Assembly (NCBI GenBank): GCA_947464275.1
Contig: CANHVU010000002.1
Span: 124,001-188,000, forward strand
Reading direction: 5' to 3'
From: Bacteroidota bacterium
GTDB taxonomy: Bacteria; Bacteroidota; Bacteroidia; UKL13-3
Length of the DNA: 64,000 nucleotides
The position numbers were made by a program, and so were the translations under genes. Shown here piece after piece: positions 16,951-24,814 of this stretch (position 1 is its first letter; each line of letters starts with the position of its first letter). The notes beneath the pieces are model-generated. The model was not told where the DNA came from, did no database searches, and saw only the letters and a program-made list of their open reading frames with translations.

Positions 16951-19900
16951 TTAATAATTGTATTTATGGGCAACATTTTTTTTATTCAATTTATCTTGAA
17001 TGGTGGCAAATACCACATACAAACCAGGAATGATGATAATTCCAAAAATGGTTCCAAATAGCATACCTCCTGCCGATGCAGAACCAATGGTTTTATTTCC
17101 AATAGCCCCAGCTCCACTAGCTAGCATTAATGGAATTAGTCCTGCCACAAATGCAAACGAGGTCATTAAAATAGGTCTTAACCTTAAGGTAGCTCCTTCA
17201 ATTGCAGCTTGCAAAGGAGTGTATCCTTCGCTGTGTTTTTGTGAAGCAAATTCCACAATCAAAATAGCATTTTTTGCCAATAACCCAATCAACATAATCA
17301 TGGCAATTTGGGCGTAAATATTATTTTCTAAACCCATCATGAATAAAAACAAAAAGGCTCCAAAAATTCCGGTTGGCAGCGATATAAGCACAGGTAAAGG
17401 CAAGATAAAACTTTCATATTGAGCCGATAACAATAGGTAAACGAATAACAAGCAAACTGCAAAAATAATAATGGATTCATTCCCTGCATTGGCTTGATCT
17501 CTTGATGAACCTGCCCAATCAAAATCAAATCCTTTTGGCAACTTTTCTTTAGCTGTTCTTTTAATGGCTGCTATGGCATCACCGCTACTAAAACCTTTGG
17601 CAGGCTCGCCTGTTAACATGGCGGAAGTATACATGTTGTAACGAGTAACTTGTTCTGGCCCGTAGGTTTTGGTTATGCTTACAAATTCGGAAATAGGAAC
17701 CATTTCACCTTCCTTATTTTTTACAAACATTTTTAAAATATCTTCTGGCATAGCTCTATACTCAGGAGATGATTGAACCATAACCCTATACAACTGTCCA
17801 AATCGAATAAAATTTGTGGCATACTCACTACCTAAATAAGTTTGTAAAGTACTTAATACATCCTCAATTACAACCTTTTTCTGTGCTGCTTTTAAGTAAT
17901 CAATATTCACCATTAATTGAGGAAAACTAGCATTAAATGTAGTAAATGCATTCACAATTTCAGGCTGTTTATTCAATTCTTGTACAAATTCATTGGTTAC
18001 CTTTTCAAGTGCCTTTAAATCGCCTTTACCCGATTTATCAAGTAACCTTAATTCAAATCCACTTGAATTACCATAACCAGGAACTGGTGGAGGTGTAAAA
18101 AATTCAATTTTTGCATCTTTTATATAATTTGTTTTTTCATTTAACTGTTGTATGATTTCTTTGTCTGACAATTTGCGTTCTTTCCAAGTTTTTAAACCAA
18201 TTAAATTCATACCATAAGTGGCTCCAACACCCTCCGAAAGCACACTAAATCCGGCTAGTGTAGAAACAGAAGCTACTCCTTCAATACTTGCAGCTACTTT
18301 TTGAATTTCATCTGCAATTTTTTCTGTACGTTCAAGTGTTGCACCTTCGGGTGTTAAAATATTTGCATAAATGGTTCCTTGGTCTTCGTTTGGAATAAAA
18401 CCAGTAGCCATAATTTTTCCGAGTATTCCAGTGCCTAAAATAAACACAAGTAAAATACCAAAAGTTACCACACGCCTATTAGCCACTAATGAAACAAGCC
18501 TTTGGTATTTACCCTCTAAGGCCGAATATTTCTTATTGAAACCATCAAAAAATTTGGTTAACCAATTTTTACTTTTTTCATCATTATGATGATGGTTATT
18601 TTTTAGCATAATGGCACACAAAGCTGGCGTTAATGTTAATGCTATTACTCCAGAAAGTACAATAGATACAGCCATGGTTAATGAAAACTCACGATAAAAA
18701 ACACCCGTTGGGCCAGATATAAATGAAACAGGAATAAACACAGCCGACATTACCAAGGTAATGGCAATAATGGCTGCACTTATTTCTTGCATAGCAAGTT
18801 CAGTTGCTTTTTTTGCTCCAATTCCTTGATTTACCATTTTATAATGAACTGCTTCTACCACTACAATGGCGTTGTCAACTACAATTCCAATGGCCAATAC
18901 TAAAGCAAAAAGGGTAATAAGGTTCAAAGAAAAACCCATTAATTGCATAAAAAAGAAAGTTCCTACCAATGAAACAGGAACCGTTAATATTGGTATGAGG
19001 GTTGAACGCCAATCTTGCAGAAAAATAAACACCACAAGAGAAACCAAAATAAAAGCTTCAATTAAAGTTTTAATTACTTCATGAATGGAGGCATCTAAAA
19101 ATGAAGAAACATCGTAACTAACAGTATAATCCATGCCTGCGGGGAAGTTTACTTTTAGTTCATCCATACGCTTTTTAATATTTTGAATTACTTCAGTTGC
19201 ATTGCTACCTGGTCTTTGTTTTATTAGAATAGCAGCCGATGGTTTTCCATTTTCTTTCGAAATTACATCATACTCCTGTGAACCAAATTCTACAGTAGCT
19301 ATATCTTTTAGTTTTAAAACTTCACCATGTTCATTGCTTTTTATAATAATGTTTTCGTACTCTTGAGGGGTGTTAAATTTACCTGTATATTTTAGTACAT
19401 ATTGAAGCTGTTGGGCTTGTCTGCCTGAACTTTCACCTACTTTGCCCGGTGCGGCTTCAATGTTTTGTTGTTTTAAACATTTAATAACCTCATCGGTAGA
19501 AATGGAATAAGTGGTTAACTTAGCAGGATTTAACCAAATACGCATGGCATAATCTCGCGAACCCATAATATCGGCAAAACCAACACCATCAATTCTTTTT
19601 AACTCAGCTAGTAAATTGATATCAGTATAATTGTACAAAAATTTTTCATCCATTTGTTCATTATTACTTAAGATATTTAAGTATAACAACATACTATTTT
19701 GAACTTTTTCTACAATAACACCCGCTTTTATGGCTTCTTCGGGCAACTCATCTAAAGTTGAAGCTACCCTATTTTGAACATTTACTGCAGCAATTTCAGG
19801 GTCGGTTCCTGATTTAAAAATAATTTGAATAACACTGGTACCGTCATTTCCAGAAACTGACGACATATAAGCCATTCCCGGCACACCATTAATAGCACGT

Positions 19901-20097
19901 TCCAACTGTGTTACCACAGCTTTAACACATGCTTCAGCATTGGCACCAGTATATTTGGTTGTTACATTTACCTCGGGTGGCGCAATATCAGGAAATTGGG
20001 TCATGGGTAATTGAGTTAATCCCAAACCTCCTAACAACAAAATAAATAATGAAATAACAATTGATAAAACAGGACGATGTATGAACTTTGAAACCAT
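16951..20097 (-). CDS. RND efflux permease, HAE1/AcrB family
   Basis: A 1048-residue proton-driven inner-membrane pump, normal AcrB length. It starts MVSKFIHRPVLSIVISLFILLLGGLGL (TM1), followed by the porter region (PDIAPPEVNVTTKYTGANAEACVKAVVTQLERAINGVPGM). TM4 has GIVVDNAIVVVEAVHYKM, where the second Asp of the AcrB DD pair is Asn. TM10 has the conserved Lys in LLAKNAILIVEFA. This VDN variant is common in Bacteroidota HAE1 pumps and is probably functional. Likely substrates are hydrophobic drugs, dyes or bile-type compounds, but these are not determined. Central gene of the adaptor-pump-duct operon. Confidence 0.96.
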   Translation of the reverse strand: MVSKFIHRPVLSIVISLFILLLGGLGLTQLPMTQFPDIAPPEVNVTTKYTGANAEACVKAVVTQLERAINGVPGMAYMSSVSGNDGTSVIQIIFKSGTDPEIAAVNVQNRVASTLDELPEEAIKAGVIVEKVQNSMLLYLNILSNNEQMDEKFLYNYTDINLLAELKRIDGVGFADIMGSRDYAMRIWLNPAKLTTYSISTDEVIKCLKQQNIEAAPGKVGESSGRQAQQLQYVLKYTGKFNTPQEYENIIIKSNEHGEVLKLKDIATVEFGSQEYDVISKENGKPSAAILIKQRPGSNATEVIQNIKKRMDELKVNFPAGMDYTVSYDVSSFLDASIHEVIKTLIEAFILVSLVVFIFLQDWRSTLIPILTVPVSLVGTFFFMQLMGFSLNLITLFALVLAIGIVVDNAIVVVEAVHYKMVNQGIGAKKATELAMQEISAAIIAITLVMSAVFIPVSFISGPTGVFYREFSLTMAVSIVLSGVIALTLTPALCAIMLKNNHHHNDEKSKNWLTKFFDGFNKKYSALEGKYQRLVSLVANRRVVTFGILLVFILGTGILGKIMATGFIPNEDQGTIYANILTPEGATLERTEKIADEIQKVAASIEGVASVSTLAGFSVLSEGVGATYGMNLIGLKTWKERKLSDKEIIQQLNEKTNYIKDAKIEFFTPPPVPGYGNSSGFELRLLDKSGKGDLKALEKVTNEFVQELNKQPEIVNAFTTFNASFPQLMVNIDYLKAAQKKVVIEDVLSTLQTYLGSEYATNFIRFGQLYRVMVQSSPEYRAMPEDILKMFVKNKEGEMVPISEFVSITKTYGPEQVTRYNMYTSAMLTGEPAKGFSSGDAIAAIKRTAKEKLPKGFDFDWAGSSRDQANAGNESIIIFAVCLLFVYLLLSAQYESFILPLPVLISLPTGIFGAFLFLFMMGLENNIYAQIAMIMLIGLLAKNAILIVEFASQKHSEGYTPLQAAIEGATLRLRPILMTSFAFVAGLIPLMLASGAGAIGNKTIGSASAGGMLFGTIFGIIIIPGLYVVFATIQDKLNKKNVAHKYNY

Positions 20098-20120
20098 TTA
20101 AGTTGTTTTTTATTTAATAA

Positions 20121-21230
20121 TTAATTGATGCTTTTAATAGCTTGTCTTGAAGGAATTAGTTGTGTTAGGATTTTTTCACCTTCTTTTACTAACTGAATTC
20201 CTTCTAATAATATTTTTTCGTTTGGATTTAAGCCTGATTCCACAACGTAAACATTCTTCATGCGTAGTTTTGGTATAATTCTTTTCATGTGAACTATATT
20301 GTCGCTATCAACCACAAAAACATAAATATTATCTTGAATTTCGAAGGTAGATTTTTGAGGTATTAGCATGGCTTTTTTCAGTGCTTGTTTAATAATAATT
20401 TTACCACTTGAACCTTGCTTCAATATTCCGTTAGGGTTATAAAATCTAGCTCTAAAAGCTACATTACCTGTTTCTTTATCAATTTCACTTTCTACTGTTT
20501 CTATTTTTCCTTTGCCCGGAAAAAGTTGGTTATTTGCCATCACCAATTCCACTTCATTGCTGTGTGAATTTTTGTTGGTAGCTGTCATGTTTAGGTATTC
20601 GCTTTCCGATACATGGAAATAGGCAAAAATTTCTTTGTTGTTCGAAAATTCAGTTAGCAAAGTACCTTCGTCAATCAAACTTCCAATTTTATTTGGAATA
20701 CGATTAATAACCCCATCAAAAGGTGCAGTAATTTTAGTAAGTGATAAGTTTAATTGAGCGGTAGCCATATTGGCTTTTGCTTCATCAATCCTGGCTTTAG
20801 CAGCTTCTAATTTTATTTCCGCTACTTGCAATTCGGTTTTAGAAATAATTTTTTTTGCTAACAAAGTTTGCATGTTTTTAACTTCAAGTTCAGCTCCTTT
20901 GGCTTCGGCTTGGGCGTTTTTAAGCATAGCATTCGATTTACTCAACTCTTCTTTGTAATGATTATTGCTCATAGCAAATAATAGCTGACCAGCTTTTACT
21001 GGCTTTCCTTCATCTACATAAATATTTTCAATAAAACCTTTTACACGAGCGCGTATATCAACATTATGCATGGCGTGTATATCGGCCACATATTCTTTGC
21101 TAAATGAGGTATCAACCACCAATGGTTGAGCAATAGGAAATTTTTCTTCTTTTTCTTTGGTTTCTGTAGTAGAGCAGGCTGCTATAAATAATAACGCAGC
21201 CGAACTCAATTGCAATGCAATTTTATTCAT
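20121..21230 (-). CDS. RND efflux periplasmic adaptor (HlyD/AcrA family) lipoprotein
   Basis: A 369-residue membrane fusion protein. Lipoprotein signal MNKIALQLSSAALLFIAAC. The barrel/lipoyl half-motifs are visible: VDIRARVKGFIENIYVDEGKPVKAGQLLFAMSNNHYKEEL at 55-95 and LTKITAPFDGVINRIPNKIGSLIDEGTLL at about 165-195. They are separated by an Ala/Lys/Glu-rich alpha hairpin (coiled coil, about 95-160). It links the inner-membrane pump to the outer-membrane duct. First gene of the operon; the 368 bp upstream contains two inverted repeats that could be regulator sites. Confidence 0.95.
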   Translation of the reverse strand: MNKIALQLSSAALLFIAACSTTETKEKEEKFPIAQPLVVDTSFSKEYVADIHAMHNVDIRARVKGFIENIYVDEGKPVKAGQLLFAMSNNHYKEELSKSNAMLKNAQAEAKGAELEVKNMQTLLAKKIISKTELQVAEIKLEAAKARIDEAKANMATAQLNLSLTKITAPFDGVINRIPNKIGSLIDEGTLLTEFSNNKEIFAYFHVSESEYLNMTATNKNSHSNEVELVMANNQLFPGKGKIETVESEIDKETGNVAFRARFYNPNGILKQGSSGKIIIKQALKKAMLIPQKSTFEIQDNIYVFVVDSDNIVHMKRIIPKLRMKNVYVVESGLNPNEKILLEGIQLVKEGEKILTQLIPSRQAIKSIN

Positions 21231-21598
21231 TTATTGGATGAGATTGTAAGTTAGTTTGTGATAAAGGATAAAGACTAAGCCAAAAGTATATTGGCTTCTT
21301 TTTGTTAATTTAATGAGTGTAATCTTTCAATTACAACTTTGTTTTCACATCATTTCATAATAGAAAATTAATACAAACAAATCCCATTAGTGAAGCATTA
21401 TTTATTTATATAATCCAATGTAAAATGATTATTAAATCATTTATTAAATTGGTAATTACGCTATAAAACTATGAAAGTGGGATGAATCTAAAAACCTATC
21501 TATTGTTTAAAAATACTAATAACCAATTTTGATTTAAATCAAAATGGAAACCATATTCAATAACGAATTTTGAAAGTGGTGATTGTAATTTGTAAAAA
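21231..21598. promoter_or_regulatory. Intergenic region with two inverted repeats upstream of the efflux operon
   Basis: No gene is seen in this 368-bp stretch. It holds two clean dyads. AAGCCAA-N7-TTGGCTT (21277-21297) is followed on the plus strand by CTTTTTG. AAATGATT-atta-AATCATTT (21423-21442) is the second. The first lies 47-67 bp upstream of the adaptor start, so it may be an operator or leader hairpin. No regulator gene lies next to it. The role is inference. Confidence 0.4.
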
Positions 21599-22000
21599 TT
21601 AACAAAAAGACTCGAAGGAGTTTATTTTAGGTGGGGGAACAGTTAATTCAGGATGGAAATGTTCTATAAACTTTTCTTCGTTAATTACTTTATTTAAATG
21701 ATTTGGTAATACCACAAAACAGAATACTTCGGGATAAAATTGGGCAGTAAAAAGGTCGTCCTCTTCTTCTAAATTGACACTTGGAATTTCTGTTTTTTCA
21801 CTTGTGTCATCAATAGGAATATTTTGATGATGATCATGTTGAATATTAAAACAATAAGTATTATTTTTACTCTTAATGGACTTAAATGCGTTTGCTTTGC
21901 TATCGAAATTAATTAAGTTTAAGCCAATACAAAATAATATAACATACACCTGTAAAGGCAAAAATAAATTAATTATAAAATTATTATTTGTATGTTTCAT
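21599..22000 (-). CDS. Hypothetical exported or membrane-anchored protein
   Basis: A 133-residue ORF with a hydrophobic N-terminal segment (NFIINLFLPLQVYVILFCIGLNLINF), a His-rich patch (NIQHDHHQNIPIDD), an acidic stretch (EEEDDLF) and a Pro-rich end (TVPPPKINSFESFC). It lies upstream of the efflux operon on the same strand, separated by 368 bp. No family is recognised. The His patch might bind metal, but nothing else supports this. Confidence 0.5.
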   Translation of the reverse strand: MKHTNNNFIINLFLPLQVYVILFCIGLNLINFDSKANAFKSIKSKNNTYCFNIQHDHHQNIPIDDTSEKTEIPSVNLEEEDDLFTAQFYPEVFCFVVLPNHLNKVINEEKFIEHFHPELTVPPPKINSFESFC

Positions 22001-22213
22001 TATGGCCGCAAAAGTAGCCCCTTTAAAGCTATATTATTGTCAAAGAATAGTAAAAATGTGATGTAATAATTTAGTATTTATTGATAAAACAAAATCATTT
22101 TTTTTTAATCAACAACTTTTTAGTCCTTTTATAAGAGAGAATTGCCATGTATGGAGTTTTATTTTGAAGGTAGAAAAAGAGACAATAAAATTGTATTCAA
22201 TAATTTAAAAAAA

Positions 22214-22456
22214 ATGAAAACACCTTTTAACAAGTTTCTTTACATTGGTTTTATTATCATGGGATTATACCAAACTTTTTTTACCAAAGATTATATGCAA
22301 GCTGCCGCATCTATGGGAATTGGCTTAGCCTTTGACCCATTTGATACTGAACAAAAATGGAACGATAGACCTACTTGGCAAAAAGCAGTATTAATTATTC
22401 ATTTGGCAGCAGTAGCAGCTTTGTTTGGTTATGGAGTTGGTTTGAATGATAAATAA
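22214..22456 (+). CDS. Small two-helix membrane protein
   Basis: Start ATG at 22214 (MKTPFNKFLYIGFIIMGLYQ), directly behind an A-rich leader. The track start 24 codons earlier adds a hydrophilic extension before the first membrane helix. The 80-residue product has two membrane segments (FLYIGFIIMGLYQTFF and AVLIIHLAAVAALFGYGVGL) around a loop with AFDPFDTEQKWNDRPTWQK. The pattern looks like a conserved small membrane protein of Bacteroidota, function unknown. Confidence 0.7.
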   Translation: MKTPFNKFLYIGFIIMGLYQTFFTKDYMQAAASMGIGLAFDPFDTEQKWNDRPTWQKAVLIIHLAAVAALFGYGVGLNDK

Positions 22457-22465
22457 AACCAAACA

Positions 22466-22975
22466 CTAATTACCCGAAGGTTCCCAAAGTTCAATTTTAT
22501 TGCCTTCATTGTCCATAATATGAACAAACTTTCCGTAATCAAAAGTTTCAATCGAATCTAAAACATTTACACCATTTGCTTTTAATTGAGCCACCAAGCC
22601 TTCTATATTTTGCACACGGTAATTAATCATAAACTCCTTTTTTGAAGGCGCAAAATATTCGCTTCCTTTTTTAAATGGGCTCCATTGCAAAGTGTTTATT
22701 TCATCAGGTTTATCTAGGCATCTCGATTCAAAGCTAGCGCCATAATCGTTGGCATTAATGCCTAAGTTTTTTTTGTACCATTCTCTTATTTCCTTTGGGT
22801 TTTCAGAGAAAAAGAAAATACCACCCACACCAGTTACTTTTGGTGTGGTATCGTTAGTTTGGGCTGTGGTGGGTTTTTGTTCCATGTTTTGTTTTACTTT
22901 ATATTCAAAGTTGCAACTTACAAAAGTTCCATTCAATACAAATAAAACTGTTATTAATATGACTGAGTTTTTCAT
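22466..22975 (-). CDS. VOC (glyoxalase-like) domain lipoprotein
   Basis: Starts at the ATG at 22975 (MKNSVILITVLFVLNGTFVSC), which gives a lipoprotein signal with lipobox FVSC; the track start lies 24 codons upstream. After a linker, residues about 45-169 form a vicinal-oxygen-chelate fold: GVGGIFFFSENPKEIREWYKKNLGI, FMINYRVQNIEGLVAQLKANGVNVL, and DYGKFVHIMDNEGNKIELWEP, where the final Glu is a usual metal ligand. VOC proteins include glyoxalases, dioxygenases and drug-binding proteins. Export of such a domain is unusual, and activity is unknown. Confidence 0.8.
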   Translation of the reverse strand: MKNSVILITVLFVLNGTFVSCNFEYKVKQNMEQKPTTAQTNDTTPKVTGVGGIFFFSENPKEIREWYKKNLGINANDYGASFESRCLDKPDEINTLQWSPFKKGSEYFAPSKKEFMINYRVQNIEGLVAQLKANGVNVLDSIETFDYGKFVHIMDNEGNKIELWEPSGN

Positions 22976-23090
22976 TGGTTTATTGGATTTAACAAAAAAC
23001 AATGATAATAAAATTGAAAATTGATTTCTAATTAAATCCAACTCCACATTTACCGCTTTTAAATCACAAATAATGAAACATCAAAAATAA

Positions 23091-23171
23091 TTATTTGATT
23101 GTACAGAAAGCTGTGGCTGAAAGAACAATAATGGCAGTAATACTAAGAAGTATTTTATAAAATTTGTTCAA
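23091..23171 (-). CDS. Possible entericidin-like micro-lipoprotein
   Basis: A 26-codon minus-strand ORF that opens with TTG (23171) and reads NKFYKILLSITAIIVLSATAFCTIK after the first residue. It is a basic N-terminus, a hydrophobic core and a possible lipobox (TAFC) near the end, as in entericidin-type micro-lipoproteins. No ATG is available and the size is minimal, so this is only a candidate. Confidence 0.2.
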   Translation of the reverse strand: MNKFYKILLSITAIIVLSATAFCTIK

Positions 23172-23255
23172 GATTTTTTGAATTAATTACCTTCATACTT
23201 TTTTATTGTATCAAAAACATAAAAATCTATTAAAGTATTTGGTGTATTTCGTTTA

Positions 23256-24140
23256 TTATTTTGAGGCTATTGCAATTTTGGTAGGAGCAACTGTGCCTGA
23301 ATATGTTTTAGCATAAATAAAGGTAAACTCTGCACCAAAAAACATAATTATAGAGGAATAAGAAACCCATAACAACATTAATATAACTGAACCAGCAGCG
23401 CCATACACCGAGGCTGGATTTGCTTTTCCAAAGTAATAAGCAAGCGCTGTTTTACCTATAGTAAATAATATTCCGGTTATTAATGAGCCTAACCAAACTT
23501 GCTTCCATTTTATTTCTGCATCGGGTAAAACTTTAAACATCAATGCAAACAAAAACGAAATGACTGCAAGCGACAATAAAAAGTTAATGATGCTAAAAAC
23601 TGAAATCATAAAAGGCGAAGTATCCACTTTTATCCAATTACTCATGGCAGCTATAGCGGTAGAAATAACCAACGAAATAGTTAACAAAAAAGCAATAGCC
23701 AATATCAATCCAAACGAAAACAACCTTGCTTTTAAAATAGGCAAAATACCTTTTTGAGCCACTGTTTTAACTTGCCAAATTACATTGAGTGTTTTTTGTA
23801 ATTCAACAAAAACACCTGTGGCGCCAATTAATAGAATAATTACACCCACTATGGAGCCCCAAAGTGTAGCCTTTGATTCGTTGGCTTTTTCTAATATCTG
23901 GCTAATTTGAGCCGCAGTGCTTGCTCCCATGCTTTTCGATATTTCATGAATGAGGTCATTATTTACAGTTTCATTCCCGAAAAAATAGCCCATAATAGTA
24001 ACTATTAAAAGTAATAAACCTGGAATGCTAAAAATGGCGTAGTAGGCTATAATTGCGCTTTCTCTAAATGGATCTATATTAATCCAAGCTTCAAAACTAT
24101 CTTTAAAAAGTTTACCCAAATGTTTAATTTTAAATGCCAT
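23256..24140 (-). CDS. YihY/BrkB family membrane protein
   Basis: A 294-residue inner-membrane protein with six membrane segments. Family signatures are ESAIIAYYAIFSIPGLLLLIVTIMGYFFG near the N-terminus, GVFVELQKTLNVIWQV in the middle, and VLPDAEIKWKQVWLGSLITGILFTIGKTALAYYFGKANPASVYGAAGSVILMLLWVSYSSIIMFFGAEFTFIYAK at the C-terminus. Formerly annotated as ribonuclease BN, these are now regarded as transporters or channels of unknown substrate. Its start codon overlaps the stop of the preceding small gene by one base, so the pair is probably translationally coupled. Confidence 0.92.
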   Translation of the reverse strand: MAFKIKHLGKLFKDSFEAWINIDPFRESAIIAYYAIFSIPGLLLLIVTIMGYFFGNETVNNDLIHEISKSMGASTAAQISQILEKANESKATLWGSIVGVIILLIGATGVFVELQKTLNVIWQVKTVAQKGILPILKARLFSFGLILAIAFLLTISLVISTAIAAMSNWIKVDTSPFMISVFSIINFLLSLAVISFLFALMFKVLPDAEIKWKQVWLGSLITGILFTIGKTALAYYFGKANPASVYGAAGSVILMLLWVSYSSIIMFFGAEFTFIYAKTYSGTVAPTKIAIASK

Positions 24141-24325
24141 TATTTAACCTTGGTGTTCTTTTTATTTAACTGAATACCTGCTTTGGTAATTTTTTGGGGT
24201 GAACCTGCTACTTGATTTGGATCATTTGCATTGGGTTTTTCTCCGTTAAAATCTTGGTATGTTTTTTTCTCTAACAAGTTAATTGTTTCAATGGCGTTAA
24301 TGGTTTTCGAGGTGTTCTTTTTCAT
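24140..24325 (-). CDS. Small hydrophilic hypothetical protein, coupled to YihY/BrkB gene
   Basis: A 61-residue, Lys/Asn-rich soluble protein (MKKNTSKTINAIETINLLEKKTYQDFNGEKPNANDPNQVAGSPQKITKAG...). It lacks a signal peptide or membrane segment. The stop overlaps the start of the YihY/BrkB gene, which supports it as a real cistron. No family is recognised. Confidence 0.6.
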   Translation of the reverse strand: MKKNTSKTINAIETINLLEKKTYQDFNGEKPNANDPNQVAGSPQKITKAGIQLNKKNTKVK

Positions 24326-24358
24326 TTTGATAGGTTGTTAAATTTATGCCCCATTAAT

Positions 24359-24529
24359 TTAGTTAGATTTACTTACTATTTTTGAACCTATAACATACCG
24401 AGCTATTAAGGAGGCTGCTACTAAAATGAGCAACAAATGAATGACAGCACCTGCGCCAAATAAAAAGAAACCCAAACCCCAAATAACCAATAAAACTTTT
24501 GCTGAAATATGTAAAAATTGCGTTGCCAT
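24359..24529 (-). CDS. Small membrane protein resembling the lmo0937/DUF5670 family
   Basis: Below the ORF-track cutoff: ATG at 24529, TAA at 24359-24361, 56 residues. It reads MATQFLHISAKVLLVIWGLG, then FFLFGAGAVIHLLLILVAAS, then LIARYVIGSKIVSKSN: two hydrophobic segments with the LLxIWGLGFF...GAxxHLLLILVxxxLI pattern of the lmo0937 family of stress-associated small membrane proteins. It lies 33 bp upstream of the 61-residue gene and is probably the first cistron of the YihY/BrkB operon. The family call rests on pattern memory. Confidence 0.65.
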   Translation of the reverse strand: MATQFLHISAKVLLVIWGLGFFLFGAGAVIHLLLILVAASLIARYVIGSKIVSKSN

Positions 24530-24782
24530 GCTGTTTATGTTTGTTACAAAAGTGGCTTAAAGAAGCATATAACTTATTACATAATTATTTAAAGTGTTGC
24601 ATAAATCACACCTTAAAAGGGTATCATTTTAGGAATTTAGGAGTAAAAAACTTTGCTAGTGAGTATTAAAAAAACCCTATGACTTAAATAAAAAACCAAA
24701 ATAGCTTTAGCTAAAACCGAAAGAGGTTTCTCCACTTAAAACCTATCCCACATTTCCCGCTTTTAAAATCCTTTACAAACAA

Positions 24783-24790
24783 TATATTTG
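24783..24790 (+). promoter_or_regulatory. Candidate -7 box (TATATTTG) for the M28 peptidase gene
   Basis: It matches the Bacteroidota TAnnTTTG -7 consensus 24 bp before the ATG. No clear TTTG -33 box is seen at the expected spacing, so support is limited. Confidence 0.3.
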
Positions 24791-24814
24791 AATGCATAAA
24801 ATATATTATTGGTA

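Noticed and set aside
18830-18900. Loss of the second Asp of the DD pair in the RND pump (VDN instead of VDD)
   Set aside because: This variant is common among Bacteroidota HAE1 pumps, and the TM10 Lys and first Asp are retained, so it is not evidence of an inactive pump.
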